64,000 bases of DNA from Hyphomicrobiales bacterium (GTDB lineage Bacteria; Pseudomonadota; Alphaproteobacteria; Parvibaculales; Parvibaculaceae), in contig WGND01000006.1 of assembly GCA_016124805.1 (NCBI GenBank), forward strand, positions 62,001-126,000, read 5' to 3'. The notes beneath the pieces are model-generated. The model searched no databases and was not told where the DNA came from. It worked only from the letters and a program-made list of their open reading frames with translations. The position numbers and the translations under genes were made by a program. Positions 35,267-44,159 of the stretch are shown here, in pieces; the stretch's first letter is position 1, and the number at the start of each line of letters is the position of its first letter.

Positions 35267-36331
35267 ATGCTGCCTGAACTGGGCACGATAGAAGGTTTTT
35301 ATGGCCGTCCATGGAGCTGGACGGCCCGCGCAGCCCATGTCACCGCCATGGCACCCCATGGCTATGGCTTCTATCTCTATGCCCCGAAAGCCGATGCCTT
35401 TCTCAGGCGGCGCTGGAGCGAACCCCATCCCCCTGAAGAGCAGGCAGCACTCGCCAGCTTGGCTCGGCACTGCAAGGCGGCTGGCGTGCGTTTCGGTGTG
35501 GGGCTCAGCCCTTTCGAGCTCTATCTCAATTTCGATGAGACCGCGCGTGAGGCACTGGCACGCAAGCTCGACGCACTGGATGCCATCGGCATTGATGATC
35601 TTGCGATTCTCTTTGACGACATGCGCGGCGACCTGCCGGGTCTTGCCGAAAAACAGATGGAAATCATCAACTGGATCGCGGCGCGGACAAAGGCAGGCCG
35701 CCTGATCATCTGCCCGAGCTATTATTCGGATGACCCTGTGCTGGATCGCGTCTTTGGCGCCCGTCCCGATGACTATCTTGAAACATTGGGACGCGAACTT
35801 GACCCCTCCATCGATATATTCTGGACCGGCCCGAAAGTCTGTTCCGACGACATCACGCCAGATCATCTGACCCGCGTCAGCGAAACACTGAAGCGCAAGC
35901 CCTTCATCTGGGACAATTATCCCGTGAATGACGGGCAGCGCATGTCACGCTTCCTGCATCTGCGCGGCTTTTCAGATCGGCAGGGCATGGCTGGACATAT
36001 CACGGCCCATGCCGTGAACCCGGCCTCACAAGCCTGGCTCAGCCGCATCCCCATGCTGACGCTCGAGGCCTGCTATCAGTCACCGGAAAATTATGATGCC
36101 GAAAAGGCTTTTCTGGTCGCCGCAACAGATATTGCGGGCGCGCCGCTTGCGGCCATGATCAAGGTCGATCTCGGCGATTTTCAGGATCGCGGTCTTGAGG
36201 TGCTCACAGACGCCAAAAAGGCGGCGCTGCAATCACGCTACGCCGCCCTTGATCATCCCTGCGCGCAGGAAATTGTTGACTGGCTCAAAGGCCATTGGGC
36301 CATCACAAATGACGTCGTGCTGACCCAATAG
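35267..36331 (+). CDS. GH84-like beta-N-acetylglucosaminidase (O-GlcNAcase-type) protein
   Basis: A 354-residue TIM-barrel-like protein. It begins GTIEGFYGRPWSW, the signature of GH84 O-GlcNAcases and hyaluronidases (GxxEGFYGxPW). The catalytic Asp pair is probably in LAILFDDMRGD near residues 117-119. Further matches are ICPSYYSDDP and DIFWTGPKVCSDDIT, and the C-terminal part includes FIWDNYPVNDGQRM. There is no signal peptide, so it should be cytoplasmic. Known bacterial members hydrolyse N-acetylglucosamine from glycans. Here it is short, of catalytic-domain length only, and placed in a xenobiotic-type operon after a GST. Confidence 0.88.
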   Translation: MLPELGTIEGFYGRPWSWTARAAHVTAMAPHGYGFYLYAPKADAFLRRRWSEPHPPEEQAALASLARHCKAAGVRFGVGLSPFELYLNFDETAREALARKLDALDAIGIDDLAILFDDMRGDLPGLAEKQMEIINWIAARTKAGRLIICPSYYSDDPVLDRVFGARPDDYLETLGRELDPSIDIFWTGPKVCSDDITPDHLTRVSETLKRKPFIWDNYPVNDGQRMSRFLHLRGFSDRQGMAGHITAHAVNPASQAWLSRIPMLTLEACYQSPENYDAEKAFLVAATDIAGAPLAAMIKVDLGDFQDRGLEVLTDAKKAALQSRYAALDHPCAQEIVDWLKGHWAITNDVVLTQ

Positions 36332-36333
36332 GC

Positions 36334-37128
36334 TCAACGCGCCGTCACGCCACCATCAATGACGAGTTCTGAGCCCGTCATATAGGCGGAGGCATCCGAG
36401 GCGAGAAACAGAATGCCATCGGCAATATTCTGCACCGTCCCCGGATAGCCGACGGGCGTAAGTGCGGTGGCCACATCGGTTGCCTGCAGCGCTTCGGTAT
36501 TGGCGCCTTCAACCGGCATGACCCCTTCGGCCACCATCTTGGCCCAGATCTCGGTTTCGATGATGCCGGGATGGACGGAATTGACGCGGACCTTCATCTG
36601 TCCCTCAGCGCATTCCATGGCGACAGCTTTTGTCATCAGACGCACCGCACCCTTGCTGGCGCAATAGCCCGCCATCATCGGCGCGCCCATGAGACCGGCA
36701 ACGGAGGAGAGATTGATGATGGAGCCGCCCCCCGAGGCCGTGATCAGGGGAATGCCGTGTTTGCAGCCCATGAAGACGCCGTCGATATTGATCGCGTTCT
36801 GCCAGCGGAATTTATCAAGTGACATGGTGAGAACCGAATCCATCACCGCCACGCCGGCATTATTCACAAGCACATGAAGCGCGCCGAACTCGGCCTTTGC
36901 CTTGGCGATCACATTGATCCAGGTCGCTTCATCGGTCACGTCCTGCGCCATGGCTGTCGCCACACCGCCAGCAGCCCTGATGTCAGCCGCGACACGCTCG
37001 GCACCCGCGCCATCAATATCCGTGACGAGAAGCTTTGCGCCCTCCCGTGCCAGTGTCATCGCAGCCGCCTTGCCAATACCGGCTGCCGCACCTGTGACGA
37101 GTGCCACTTTTCCGTCTACCTGCCCCAT
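36334..37128 (-). CDS. Short-chain dehydrogenase/reductase, 3-oxoacyl-reductase-like
   Basis: A 264-residue SDR. TGAAAGIGKAAA lies near residue 12, NNAG near 88, and the catalytic Ser/Tyr/Lys in INLSSVAGL and YCASKGAVR near 142-162. Asp in VTDIDGAG after the second strand favours NAD+. A C-terminal GSELVIDGGVTAR is classical. The ATG at 37128 has AAGGAGAG upstream; the frame opens earlier without support. The substrate is unknown. Its stop is convergent with, and three bases from, the GH84-like gene. Confidence 0.92.
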   Translation of the reverse strand: MGQVDGKVALVTGAAAGIGKAAAMTLAREGAKLLVTDIDGAGAERVAADIRAAGGVATAMAQDVTDEATWINVIAKAKAEFGALHVLVNNAGVAVMDSVLTMSLDKFRWQNAINIDGVFMGCKHGIPLITASGGGSIINLSSVAGLMGAPMMAGYCASKGAVRLMTKAVAMECAEGQMKVRVNSVHPGIIETEIWAKMVAEGVMPVEGANTEALQATDVATALTPVGYPGTVQNIADGILFLASDASAYMTGSELVIDGGVTAR

Positions 37129-37306
37129 GGGTCTCTCCTTTTTCTTGCTATTGCACCCATTTGACCGCGCCTTGATTGTAAAATCATCCAGGAAATGACG
37201 CCAAACCACCCTGAATCGCGGCCTGTCATCTAGACAGCTATCGATTCAGGGCGTTTCATGGGCAAAGCAGAATTCAAATAATAAAAAAATCGGAGGAGAT
37301 ACCCCC

Positions 37307-38527
37307 ATGGCTGGAGCCAAACTGCGTTTTGGTGCGTTCATCGCACCCTTCCACCCCCTGAATGAAAACCCGACACTTGCCATCGAGCGCGATTTCGAAC
37401 TCGTCCAGTTCATGGACAAGCTCGGCTATGATGAGGCCTGGATCGGCGAACATCATTCAGCCGGCTATGAGCTGATTGCCAGCCCCGAGCTGTTCATCGC
37501 CACAGCTGCCGAACGCACCAGGCATATCCGTCTGGGCACAGGCGTTTCTTCGCTGCCCTATCATCACCCGCTGATGCTGGCTGACCGTATCAACCAGCTC
37601 GACCACATCACGCGTGGCCGCGTCATGTTCGGTGTCGGCCCCGGCGCCCTGCCCTCTGATGCCTATATGATGGGTATCGAAGTGGCCAAGCAGCGCGACA
37701 TGATGGACGAAGCCCTCGACGTGATCATCCCCTTGCTGCGCGGCGAAACCGTCACCGCCAAGACCGACTGGTTTGAACTGAACAATGCGCGGCTGCAGAT
37801 GACGCCCTATTCGCGCCCGAGCGTGGATATTGCCGTTGCCAGTCAGGTCTCACCCACCGGTGCGACAGCTGCCGGCCGTCACGGCGTGGGTCTGCTCTCC
37901 ATCGGCGCCACCTCGGCAGGCGGCTTCAACGCGCTTTCGACCAATTGGGCCATTGCCGAAGAACGCGCCAAGGAAGCAGGCAACACCATGGATCGCGCCG
38001 CCTGGCGTCTTGTCGGTCCGGTACATGTTGCCGAGACACGCGAAAAGGCCCGCGAGAATGTCCGCTTCGGTCTCGAAAAATGGCTCTATTATTTCCGTGA
38101 AGTCGCGGCCCTGCCGCTTGCCCCGACAGATGGCAGCGATCCGGTTGACGCCCTCATTGCTTCGGGCATGGCCGTTGTCGGCACGCCGGATGATTGCATC
38201 GCGCAGATCGACCGCCTGCAGGAGCAATCGGGTGGTTTTGGCGCCTTCCTGCAGATGGCACATAACTGGGCGGACTTTGAAGAAACGAAGCGCTCCTACG
38301 AACTGATCGCGCGCTATGTGATGCCGAAATTCCAGGATCTCAATATCAACCGCGACGCCTCGCTTGAATGGGCCCGCACCAATCGCGAAACCTTCATGGG
38401 ACAGGCCATGATGGCGGTTGGCTCGCGCGTTGCCCAGCATATCGAGAAAAAGGGGACTGAGAATATCCGCCCCGAAATTCTCGAAGCCATGGGCATCAAG
38501 AAAAGCGGATCAGACGCTGCCGAATAG
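37307..38527 (+). CDS. Luciferase-like flavin-dependent monooxygenase
   Basis: A 406-residue LLM-class protein: LRFGAFIAPFHPLNENPTLAIERDFELVQFMDKLGYDEAWIGEHH opens the TIM barrel, and IRLGTGVSSLPYHHPLMLADRINQLDHITRGRVMFGVGPG follows. The family uses reduced FMN with O2 to oxidise alkanes, sulfonates or cyclic ketones, and needs a flavin reductase that is not encoded next to it. The region's acyl-CoA ligases and SDRs suggest a hydrocarbon or terpenoid substrate, which is inference. A strong terminator follows. Confidence 0.92.
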   Translation: MAGAKLRFGAFIAPFHPLNENPTLAIERDFELVQFMDKLGYDEAWIGEHHSAGYELIASPELFIATAAERTRHIRLGTGVSSLPYHHPLMLADRINQLDHITRGRVMFGVGPGALPSDAYMMGIEVAKQRDMMDEALDVIIPLLRGETVTAKTDWFELNNARLQMTPYSRPSVDIAVASQVSPTGATAAGRHGVGLLSIGATSAGGFNALSTNWAIAEERAKEAGNTMDRAAWRLVGPVHVAETREKARENVRFGLEKWLYYFREVAALPLAPTDGSDPVDALIASGMAVVGTPDDCIAQIDRLQEQSGGFGAFLQMAHNWADFEETKRSYELIARYVMPKFQDLNINRDASLEWARTNRETFMGQAMMAVGSRVAQHIEKKGTENIRPEILEAMGIKKSGSDAAE

Positions 38528-38546
38528 GTGCCCCTGCCCCAAATGA

Positions 38547-38577
38547 AAAGGGCGGCTCGGAAGAGCCGCCCTTTTTG
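38547..38577 (+). terminator. Rho-independent terminator, convergent genes
   Basis: A perfect 12-bp stem, AAAGGGCGGCTC and GAGCCGCCCTTT with loop GGAA, is followed by TT and G. The A-rich and T-rich flanks make it usable for both the monooxygenase and the minus-strand acyl-CoA synthetase. Confidence 0.92.
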
Positions 38578-38586
38578 TCTGATGGT

Positions 38587-40380
38587 CTAAAGCTTGAGTT
38601 GCCCGCCGCAAATCTGGCTGTATAGCGCTTGATCCAGCGGCACGAATTTGCCCTCAGCCGCCGAGTTGAAATAGAGCGGTTCGGCAATCTCATCGGGATT
38701 GAAACCTTCTTTCACCAGCTCCACCTTGCGATGTTTGAAGGTGCCTGTGATTTCCATCTCCGGCTGCACGCGAACGAAGAGAGGCCGGGCATAATCCGGC
38801 AGGTTCTTTTCCAGATGGGCCCGGAACCTGGCGAAATCAAAATCCGGTCCCGTCACAAGCGACACCATGCCCGCGCGACCATCCGTGCCGGGAACCGCGA
38901 CACCATAGACATTGGCTTCGCTGGCACCGGGGAAAGTCGAAATCACCTCAGCCACTTCAGAGGTCGCCACATTTTCACCCTTCCAGCGGAAAGTGTCGCC
39001 GATGCGGTCGACAAAATAGAAATAGCCGAGCTTGTCCTTGCGCAGCAGATCGCCCGAGCGGAAATATTTGTCACCCTTGCGGAAGACATCATGGAGAATT
39101 TTCTTCTCTGTCTCTTCCTTCTTGGCATAGCCCTCAAAACGAAGGGTCTGCGTCTCATCATCCTGTATTTCGCCAAGCGCCTCACCGGGCTCACCAAAAT
39201 CACATTTGATGCAGAAGCCATCCGGCCCGCGCACAGGCACTTCATTCTCGACATCAAACTTCACAAGCACGACAGGCAGGCGTTTTTCAGCCCATGGCGG
39301 AATGCGGCCAATGGCGCCAACCGTACCGTCATAATTCATCATGGCGATATTGCCTTCCGTCGCGCCGTAAAATTCCATGATGCGGGGAATCTTGAAACGT
39401 TCCTGAAACGGCTTCCAGACTTCCGGGCGCAGACCATTGCCCGCAAAGATCCGGAAATTATGGTGCCGCTCCAGCGGATGAGGCGGGGTGTTGTTGAGAT
39501 AGCGCAGAAGCTCGCCGATATACTGAAAGAGCGTCGGCTTGTACTTATGTGCATCGTCCCAGAATTCCGAGGCCGAAAAACGGCGACGGATAACAAGGGA
39601 ACCGCCAACCGTCAGCACAGTGCCGACGGCACAGACACCGCCCGCCGAATGATAAAGCGGCAGTACGCTATACATGCAGTCCTTCTCGGTCGCATTCACA
39701 TTGGACGCCCAGGACACCATCATTGTCAGCATGCGGGCATGCGAAATGCGCGCGGCTTTCGGGTTGCCGGTCGTACCGCTGGTATAGATGTAAAGAGCAT
39801 TATCCGCCGATGTCAGACCCTTGCGGACATCCTTGGGCAGCACATCGGGCTGTGCCGCCAGCGCGGCATCCAGATCATTCAGCCCCTGCGCCTGTCCGCC
39901 CGTCACCCAGGTTGCCATCGGGCGTTCCAGCTGCTCGGTCACAGCGCCATAGCTGTCCGTCAGCTCCGCGCCAAGCACCAGATGATCGGCATTGGATATG
40001 TTGAGACTATGGGCAAGCGGCGCCCCGATCAGATTTGAATTGATGAGGGCCGCCGTCGCGCCCACTTTCACAATGCCGAGCCAGGCAATGATATATTCGG
40101 GGCGGTTCTCCATGAGAAGCGCGACCACATCGCCCTTCTTCACACCCTGCGACAACAGCCAGTTGGCATAGCGGTTGGCGGCGGCATTGAAATCGCGATA
40201 GTTGATTTTGCGGTCTTCATAGATCAGGGCAATATTGTCGCCCTTCTTGGCGGCCAGTTGCTCGATCGTATCGGCATAGGTATGTGTCTTGTCCTTGTTG
40301 ACGGCAGCCGCGCGCCGCAATGTGCGCAGCCCCGTTGTCAAAAACAGATAATCATTCCGGATACGTCGAAACAGGCCCAT
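38587..40380 (-). CDS. Long-chain acyl-CoA synthetase, FATP-like
   Basis: A 597-residue AMP-forming synthetase. The ATP loop is YIYTSGTTGNPKAARISH, the adenylate region has EFYGATEGNIAM, and the C-terminus has ENVATSEVAEVISTFPGASEANVYGVAVPG. The FATP/very-long-chain synthetase group shares the pattern YIGELLRYLNNTPPHPLERHH. It activates long-chain fatty acids, possibly coupled to uptake. The ATG at 40380 has GGGAGCG upstream; the frame extends 19 codons further without a site. Confidence 0.92.
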   Translation of the reverse strand: MGLFRRIRNDYLFLTTGLRTLRRAAAVNKDKTHTYADTIEQLAAKKGDNIALIYEDRKINYRDFNAAANRYANWLLSQGVKKGDVVALLMENRPEYIIAWLGIVKVGATAALINSNLIGAPLAHSLNISNADHLVLGAELTDSYGAVTEQLERPMATWVTGGQAQGLNDLDAALAAQPDVLPKDVRKGLTSADNALYIYTSGTTGNPKAARISHARMLTMMVSWASNVNATEKDCMYSVLPLYHSAGGVCAVGTVLTVGGSLVIRRRFSASEFWDDAHKYKPTLFQYIGELLRYLNNTPPHPLERHHNFRIFAGNGLRPEVWKPFQERFKIPRIMEFYGATEGNIAMMNYDGTVGAIGRIPPWAEKRLPVVLVKFDVENEVPVRGPDGFCIKCDFGEPGEALGEIQDDETQTLRFEGYAKKEETEKKILHDVFRKGDKYFRSGDLLRKDKLGYFYFVDRIGDTFRWKGENVATSEVAEVISTFPGASEANVYGVAVPGTDGRAGMVSLVTGPDFDFARFRAHLEKNLPDYARPLFVRVQPEMEITGTFKHRKVELVKEGFNPDEIAEPLYFNSAAEGKFVPLDQALYSQICGGQLKL

Positions 40381-40507
40381 TATTCGCTCCCAATGCACTG
40401 CATCATCGCAGCTTTTGTTTTGTACATAGATACTCAATCAAGGCCCGTTGACCGTCAAGTATATGGATCAGGCAGATAAGAGCTTATCAGCGCCCCAGCC
40501 CCAAGAA

Positions 40508-40777
40508 ATGAACTACGACATGTCGAATGCCGGTAAAAGAGAAATCACGCTTGATGTGTCGGGCCTGCTTTGCCCTCTGCCCGTGCTGCGCGCGCGAAAA
40601 ATACTGCTGGGCATGCGCGAAGGCAGTTGTTTGCGCGTGCGCGCGACCGATCCCGTGGCCCGCATCGACATGCCCCATTTCTGCGCCCAGGCAGGCCATG
40701 AAATACTGGAAACCAGCGAGGAAGGCGCAACTCTTGTCTTCCTCATACGCCGTGGCCCTGACCGGGAAGAAGATTGA
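40508..40777 (+). CDS. TusA-family sulfur carrier/sulfurtransferase
   Basis: An 89-residue protein with the chosen start. The TusA/SirA motif SGLLCPLPVLRARKILLGM carries the active-site Cys in the CPxP motif, followed by the ferredoxin-like fold with IDMPHFCAQAGHEIL. TusA proteins relay persulfide sulfur for tRNA thiolation or other sulfur metabolism. The start is uncertain: ATG at 40508 or 40520, or an upstream TTG at 40448. The stop is five bases from the convergent GNAT gene. Confidence 0.85.
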   Translation: MNYDMSNAGKREITLDVSGLLCPLPVLRARKILLGMREGSCLRVRATDPVARIDMPHFCAQAGHEILETSEEGATLVFLIRRGPDREED

Positions 40778-40782
40778 CCAGT

Positions 40783-41361
40783 TCAGGCATTGAAATCACT
40801 CGCCAGCAGGGCATAGAGATATTCATCCCCCCATTCGCCCTGAATGACCTTGCTTTGACGGAACACGCCCTCGCGGCGCATCCCCAGCCGCTCCATGACA
40901 CGGGCAGATGCCTTGTTGCGCTGATCACAAATGGCGGTGATGCGATGCAACCCGAGTTCATGAAATCCGGCGGCCAGCATGGCGCGAGCGGCTTCTTCAG
41001 CAAAACCATGGCCCCAGGAGTCAGGATGCAGCACATAGCCGATATCACCTGTGCGGTTGTACCAGTCCGTGACTTTAAGACCCACCCCGCCAATGATCTT
41101 TTTGCCGTGCTTGGGAACGATACCCAATTCATAGACACGCCGGGGTTTGCGCTTCTGATCGTCCTGAAAATCCCGTATGGCTTCGCGCGTCTGCGCCAGC
41201 GTATTGGGCCCCCATATCAGGAAGCGGGATACCTCCGGTCGCGAAGAATAGGCATGCACGGCATCAAGATCGGCCGATATGAAATCACGCAGCACGAGGC
41301 GTGGCGTTTCAATGGGAAGTGAAATGATCGGCAGCTTGCTGTTGCGACGACCGATTGCCAT
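40783..41361 (-). CDS. GNAT acetyltransferase, RimJ/RimL-like
   Basis: A 192-residue GNAT protein. It begins ETPRLVLRDFISADLDAVHAY, has the acetyl-CoA loop region WGHGFAEEAARAMLAAGF, and ends with NKASARVMERLGMRREGVFRQ. RimJ/RimL relatives acetylate protein N-termini or small amines. Its start overlaps the stop of the ArsC-like gene (TAATG), so the two are coupled. Confidence 0.9.
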   Translation of the reverse strand: MAIGRRNSKLPIISLPIETPRLVLRDFISADLDAVHAYSSRPEVSRFLIWGPNTLAQTREAIRDFQDDQKRKPRRVYELGIVPKHGKKIIGGVGLKVTDWYNRTGDIGYVLHPDSWGHGFAEEAARAMLAAGFHELGLHRITAICDQRNKASARVMERLGMRREGVFRQSKVIQGEWGDEYLYALLASDFNA

Positions 41362-41729
41362 TACGCACAGGCCTGCAGCGCAGTCTTCTGAGGCTCTTTA
41401 AAGCCGACAAGAATGGTCTTGCCCGTTTCGAACACGGGGCGCTTCATCAATGTAGGATGGACTTCCAGCAGCTTCAGCACGGCCGCTTTTGAGAGATCGC
41501 TCTTCTGGGCATCGCTCAAACCGCGCCATGTGGTGCTGGATTTGTTGAGGAGCGCCTCATGCCCCACTGCCTCTGCAAAGCGCTTGAGGTCCTTGGCGCT
41601 CACACCATCCTTGCGCACATCGATATAGCGATAGGCAATGCCCTCTGCCTCAAGCCAGGCCAGCGCCTTGCGGCAGGTATCACATGTCTTCAGGCCGTAA
41701 ACGGTAATCAAAACACAGCGCCCCATCAT
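41361..41729 (-). CDS. ArsC/Spx-family protein
   Basis: A 122-residue thioredoxin-fold protein starting ITVYGLKTCDTCRKALAWLEAEGI, with the CxxC motif CDTC. LMKRPVFETGKTILVGFKE matches the conserved R-P of the family. Members include arsenate reductases and transcriptional regulators such as Spx, and some are of unknown role in alphaproteobacteria. No ars genes are near, so arsenate reduction is not claimed. The start could be the ATG at 41729 or 41726, or a TTG at 41711 that fits the usual family start and has GGGG before it. Confidence 0.85.
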   Translation of the reverse strand: MMGRCVLITVYGLKTCDTCRKALAWLEAEGIAYRYIDVRKDGVSAKDLKRFAEAVGHEALLNKSSTTWRGLSDAQKSDLSKAAVLKLLEVHPTLMKRPVFETGKTILVGFKEPQKTALQACA

Positions 41730-41798
41730 TCGGAAAGGACGACAGGATAGAGCGCAGGGCCCCGCAAGGCAAAGCGATGATTGGGGCGATAAGCGTCC

Positions 41799-42611
41799 TC
41801 AGGCGGCCAATTTCATGGCTTCTGCTTCAGCCAGCTTGGCTTTATGGGCTTCGAGTGCCTGAACGGAGGCCAGAGCCCCCTTGTAATGGACCAGAGGCCC
41901 GAGATTGAGTTCGGCGCGCACTTCGTCAAGCGGGCGCGACAGGAGCGCTTCCCAATCGGTGCCCGGCAGCCATTTGGCCACCTTGCCCAGACGATAGCCT
42001 TCGCGCACAGCCTTCCAGAGCCCAAGGCCCGGATAGCTTCGGGATGTCGCGCGCAGGCCGAAAAGAACAATGGCGCCAATGCCGCGATTGCCGGTCTGTG
42101 CATAGATGAAAGCCAGCAGGCACAATTCACCCAGTCCATCACGGCCATAGCCCGTGGAGACGTGCCAGAGATCATGCGTATCGCGCTGACGGTTGCGATA
42201 AATCTTTGCCGCCTCGGGAATTTTCTCACGATCAGGGATCACTTCGCTGGCCTCAACCAGACCATCCGCCGTGAGGTTTTCGCTGCTCATGAATTTGTAA
42301 TAGAGATGACCGAGCGAGCCTTCAGGCAGCCTCGACAGCGTCTCGCGATCATTCAGCGTCTGCAGAATATTGCGTTTCTCGGCAATGATCCGCTTGCCCG
42401 TCTCCATGCCCATGAAACGGAAAAACTGCCGCTCGTCCGATCCGCCGGACAGCGCATCAATAACCTTGAAAACCTGCGCGGTGTCTTCCTTGTCGGCCAG
42501 CAATGCCTTCACCGCGCGCCAAGCCTTCAGGGGCTGGATGCGCTTGCGCGGACGACCTTTAAAAGGCGAGGTCTGCGTCATTGAACCGGCATCGGAGCTG
42601 AGATCAGCCAT
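41799..42611 (-). CDS. Coq4-family protein (ubiquinone biosynthesis)
   Basis: A 270-residue protein carrying the Coq4 zinc motif HDLWHVSTGYGRDGLGE. It is preceded by an N-terminal region with RQFFRFMGMETGKRI and the helix LPEGSLGHLYYKFM. Coq4 acts in ubiquinone ring modification, and bacterial Coq4 homologues are found in alphaproteobacteria. The divergent TetR gene and the operator between the two suggest local control of this gene. The first ATG at 42611 is used. Confidence 0.88.
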   Translation of the reverse strand: MADLSSDAGSMTQTSPFKGRPRKRIQPLKAWRAVKALLADKEDTAQVFKVIDALSGGSDERQFFRFMGMETGKRIIAEKRNILQTLNDRETLSRLPEGSLGHLYYKFMSSENLTADGLVEASEVIPDREKIPEAAKIYRNRQRDTHDLWHVSTGYGRDGLGELCLLAFIYAQTGNRGIGAIVLFGLRATSRSYPGLGLWKAVREGYRLGKVAKWLPGTDWEALLSRPLDEVRAELNLGPLVHYKGALASVQALEAHKAKLAEAEAMKLAA

Positions 42612-42713
42612 TGCGTTTCCTTTTCATCCAGCCATCGGCGCATGGCCGACGCTGTGCGTGTTATTTTTGGCAAGATACGCTTTTTAGACATTAGACTTGA
42701 TCATAAGTAGATA

Positions 42714-42735
42714 ATACTGACATAGTTGTCAATAT
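42714..42735. promoter_or_regulatory. Likely TetR operator between coq4-like and tetR genes
   Basis: The inverted repeat TGACA (42718-42722) and TGTCA (42727-42731), spaced by TAGT, is extended outward by ATA and TAT, giving a 22-bp near-palindrome in the 147-base divergent gap. Its position next to a TetR gene, and the TTGACA overlapping it on the minus strand, suggest that the regulator blocks a promoter of one or both genes. The symmetry is visible; binding is inferred. Confidence 0.6.
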
Positions 42736-42758
42736 GTGGAATGTGGGATTTTTGGCCA

Positions 42759-43451
42759 ATGACAAGCGCGAAACCGCAATTGAAAGACGAGATCGACGAG
42801 AGCCAGCCAAAAAGCCGCGCGCCAGCCCAGAAGCGCGTCCGCCGTACCGCTGACGAGGCCCGCCGCCTCATTCTGGATGCCGCCGAGGAGCGCCTCGCCG
42901 CGCAGGGGCCAGAGGGTATCCGCCTGCAGGATATCGCCCGCGATGTCGGCATTTCGCATCCCGCCATCCTGCATCATTTTGAAAGTCGCGAAGGGCTCGT
43001 TGCCGCCCTTATCGAGCGCACGACCAGCCAGTTTCGCGAAAAGATGTTTACACTGATCAACGACACCATGACCGGCGGCGCGGGCTCTGAGGGCCTCATC
43101 GAAAACGCCTTTCAGGTACTTAGTGATCGCGGCACCGCCCGCCTGCTTGCCTGGCTCCTGCTCACCGGACGGAGCGCTGAAGGCACAGGTTCGCACAAGC
43201 TGATGCGCGAAGTTGCAGACATGCTGCATCAGAACCGGATGGAGATCGCACGCAAGGGCAATCGCTCAGCCCCGGCTCGCGAAGACACCGTGTTCATGGC
43301 CATGCTCACCGCCACAGCTGCTTTCGGCGATGCCATTATCGGCAAACAGATTGCCCGCGGCTCAGGCCTCGATCCTGAAGCACTTGCCCGCTATCGCAAA
43401 TGGCTCGCCAATCTTCTTGATGAACATGTCGCGGCATCCACACGGGAATGA
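42759..43451 (+). CDS. TetR-family transcriptional regulator
   Basis: A 230-residue protein. The N-terminal DNA-binding domain is ADEARRLILDAAEERLAAQGPEGIRLQDIARDVGISHPAILHHFESREGL, with the turn and recognition helix as in TetR repressors. The C-terminal helical part binds an unknown ligand. I used ATG 42759; an upstream ATG at 42741 is possible. It is divergent from the Coq4-like gene and overlaps the next GNAT gene by four bases (ATGA), so the two are co-transcribed. Confidence 0.9.
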   Translation: MTSAKPQLKDEIDESQPKSRAPAQKRVRRTADEARRLILDAAEERLAAQGPEGIRLQDIARDVGISHPAILHHFESREGLVAALIERTTSQFREKMFTLINDTMTGGAGSEGLIENAFQVLSDRGTARLLAWLLLTGRSAEGTGSHKLMREVADMLHQNRMEIARKGNRSAPAREDTVFMAMLTATAAFGDAIIGKQIARGSGLDPEALARYRKWLANLLDEHVAASTRE

Positions 43452-43951
43452 GCACACGCAATCACGTCATACGGGAGGCGGTTGCAGAAGACCTGCCCGC
43501 CATTCTTGCGATCTATAACGACGCCGTGCGCAATACCACCGCCATCTGGAACGATCAGGAAGCTGATCTCGCTGACAGACAGAGCTGGCTTGAAGCGCGT
43601 AAGGCGCGCGGCTTTCCCGTGCTTGTGCTGTTGGTGGCTGACGAGCCCGTCGCCTATGCAAGCTATAGCGATTTCCGTTCCTTCGAGGGCTATCGCCAAA
43701 CGGTGGAAAACTCGATCTATGTAAGAAGCGATCAGCGCGGCAAAGGCATCGGCCATACCTTGCTCTCAGCGCTCCTCCAGCATGCCCGCAGCAAAGGCCT
43801 GCATGTGATGGTGGCGGGGATCGAGGCGGAAAACATTGGCTCCATCGCCCTTCACCGCGCACATGGCTTTGAGGTCACTGGCCGGTTGCCGGAAGTGGGC
43901 TTCAAATTCGGTCGTTATCTTGATCTTGTCTTCATGACCTGTCGCCTCTGA
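43448..43951 (+). CDS. GNAT acetyltransferase, PAT/Bar-like
   Basis: A 167-residue GNAT enzyme. It starts HVIREAVAEDLPAILAIYNDAVRNTTAIW, has the acetyl-CoA loop VRSDQRGKGIGHTLLSALL, and ends with EVGFKFGRYLDLVFMTCRL, which is the pattern of phosphinothricin acetyltransferase-like proteins. In the family this acetylates small amino-acid-like toxins or methionine derivatives. It is coupled to the TetR gene by an ATGA overlap. Confidence 0.9.
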   Translation: MSTRNHVIREAVAEDLPAILAIYNDAVRNTTAIWNDQEADLADRQSWLEARKARGFPVLVLLVADEPVAYASYSDFRSFEGYRQTVENSIYVRSDQRGKGIGHTLLSALLQHARSKGLHVMVAGIEAENIGSIALHRAHGFEVTGRLPEVGFKFGRYLDLVFMTCRL

Positions 43952-44159
43952 TAAAATTTTTCATCAACTGCACATTCTGCGGGCATCTTGCCAGAGAGGT
44001 GGTCATGATGCCGGACATATCCATCATCCACTTTCTCCATACCGGATAAGTAAGTGAGAAAAATGGAGCTGCGATGCAATCGTTTTGGAAATGTCACTTG
44101 AGAAGAAATAGGCATTTTGGCTAGGCTTTCGGGGTCTGTGTATATGGGGGCCCCACAAT

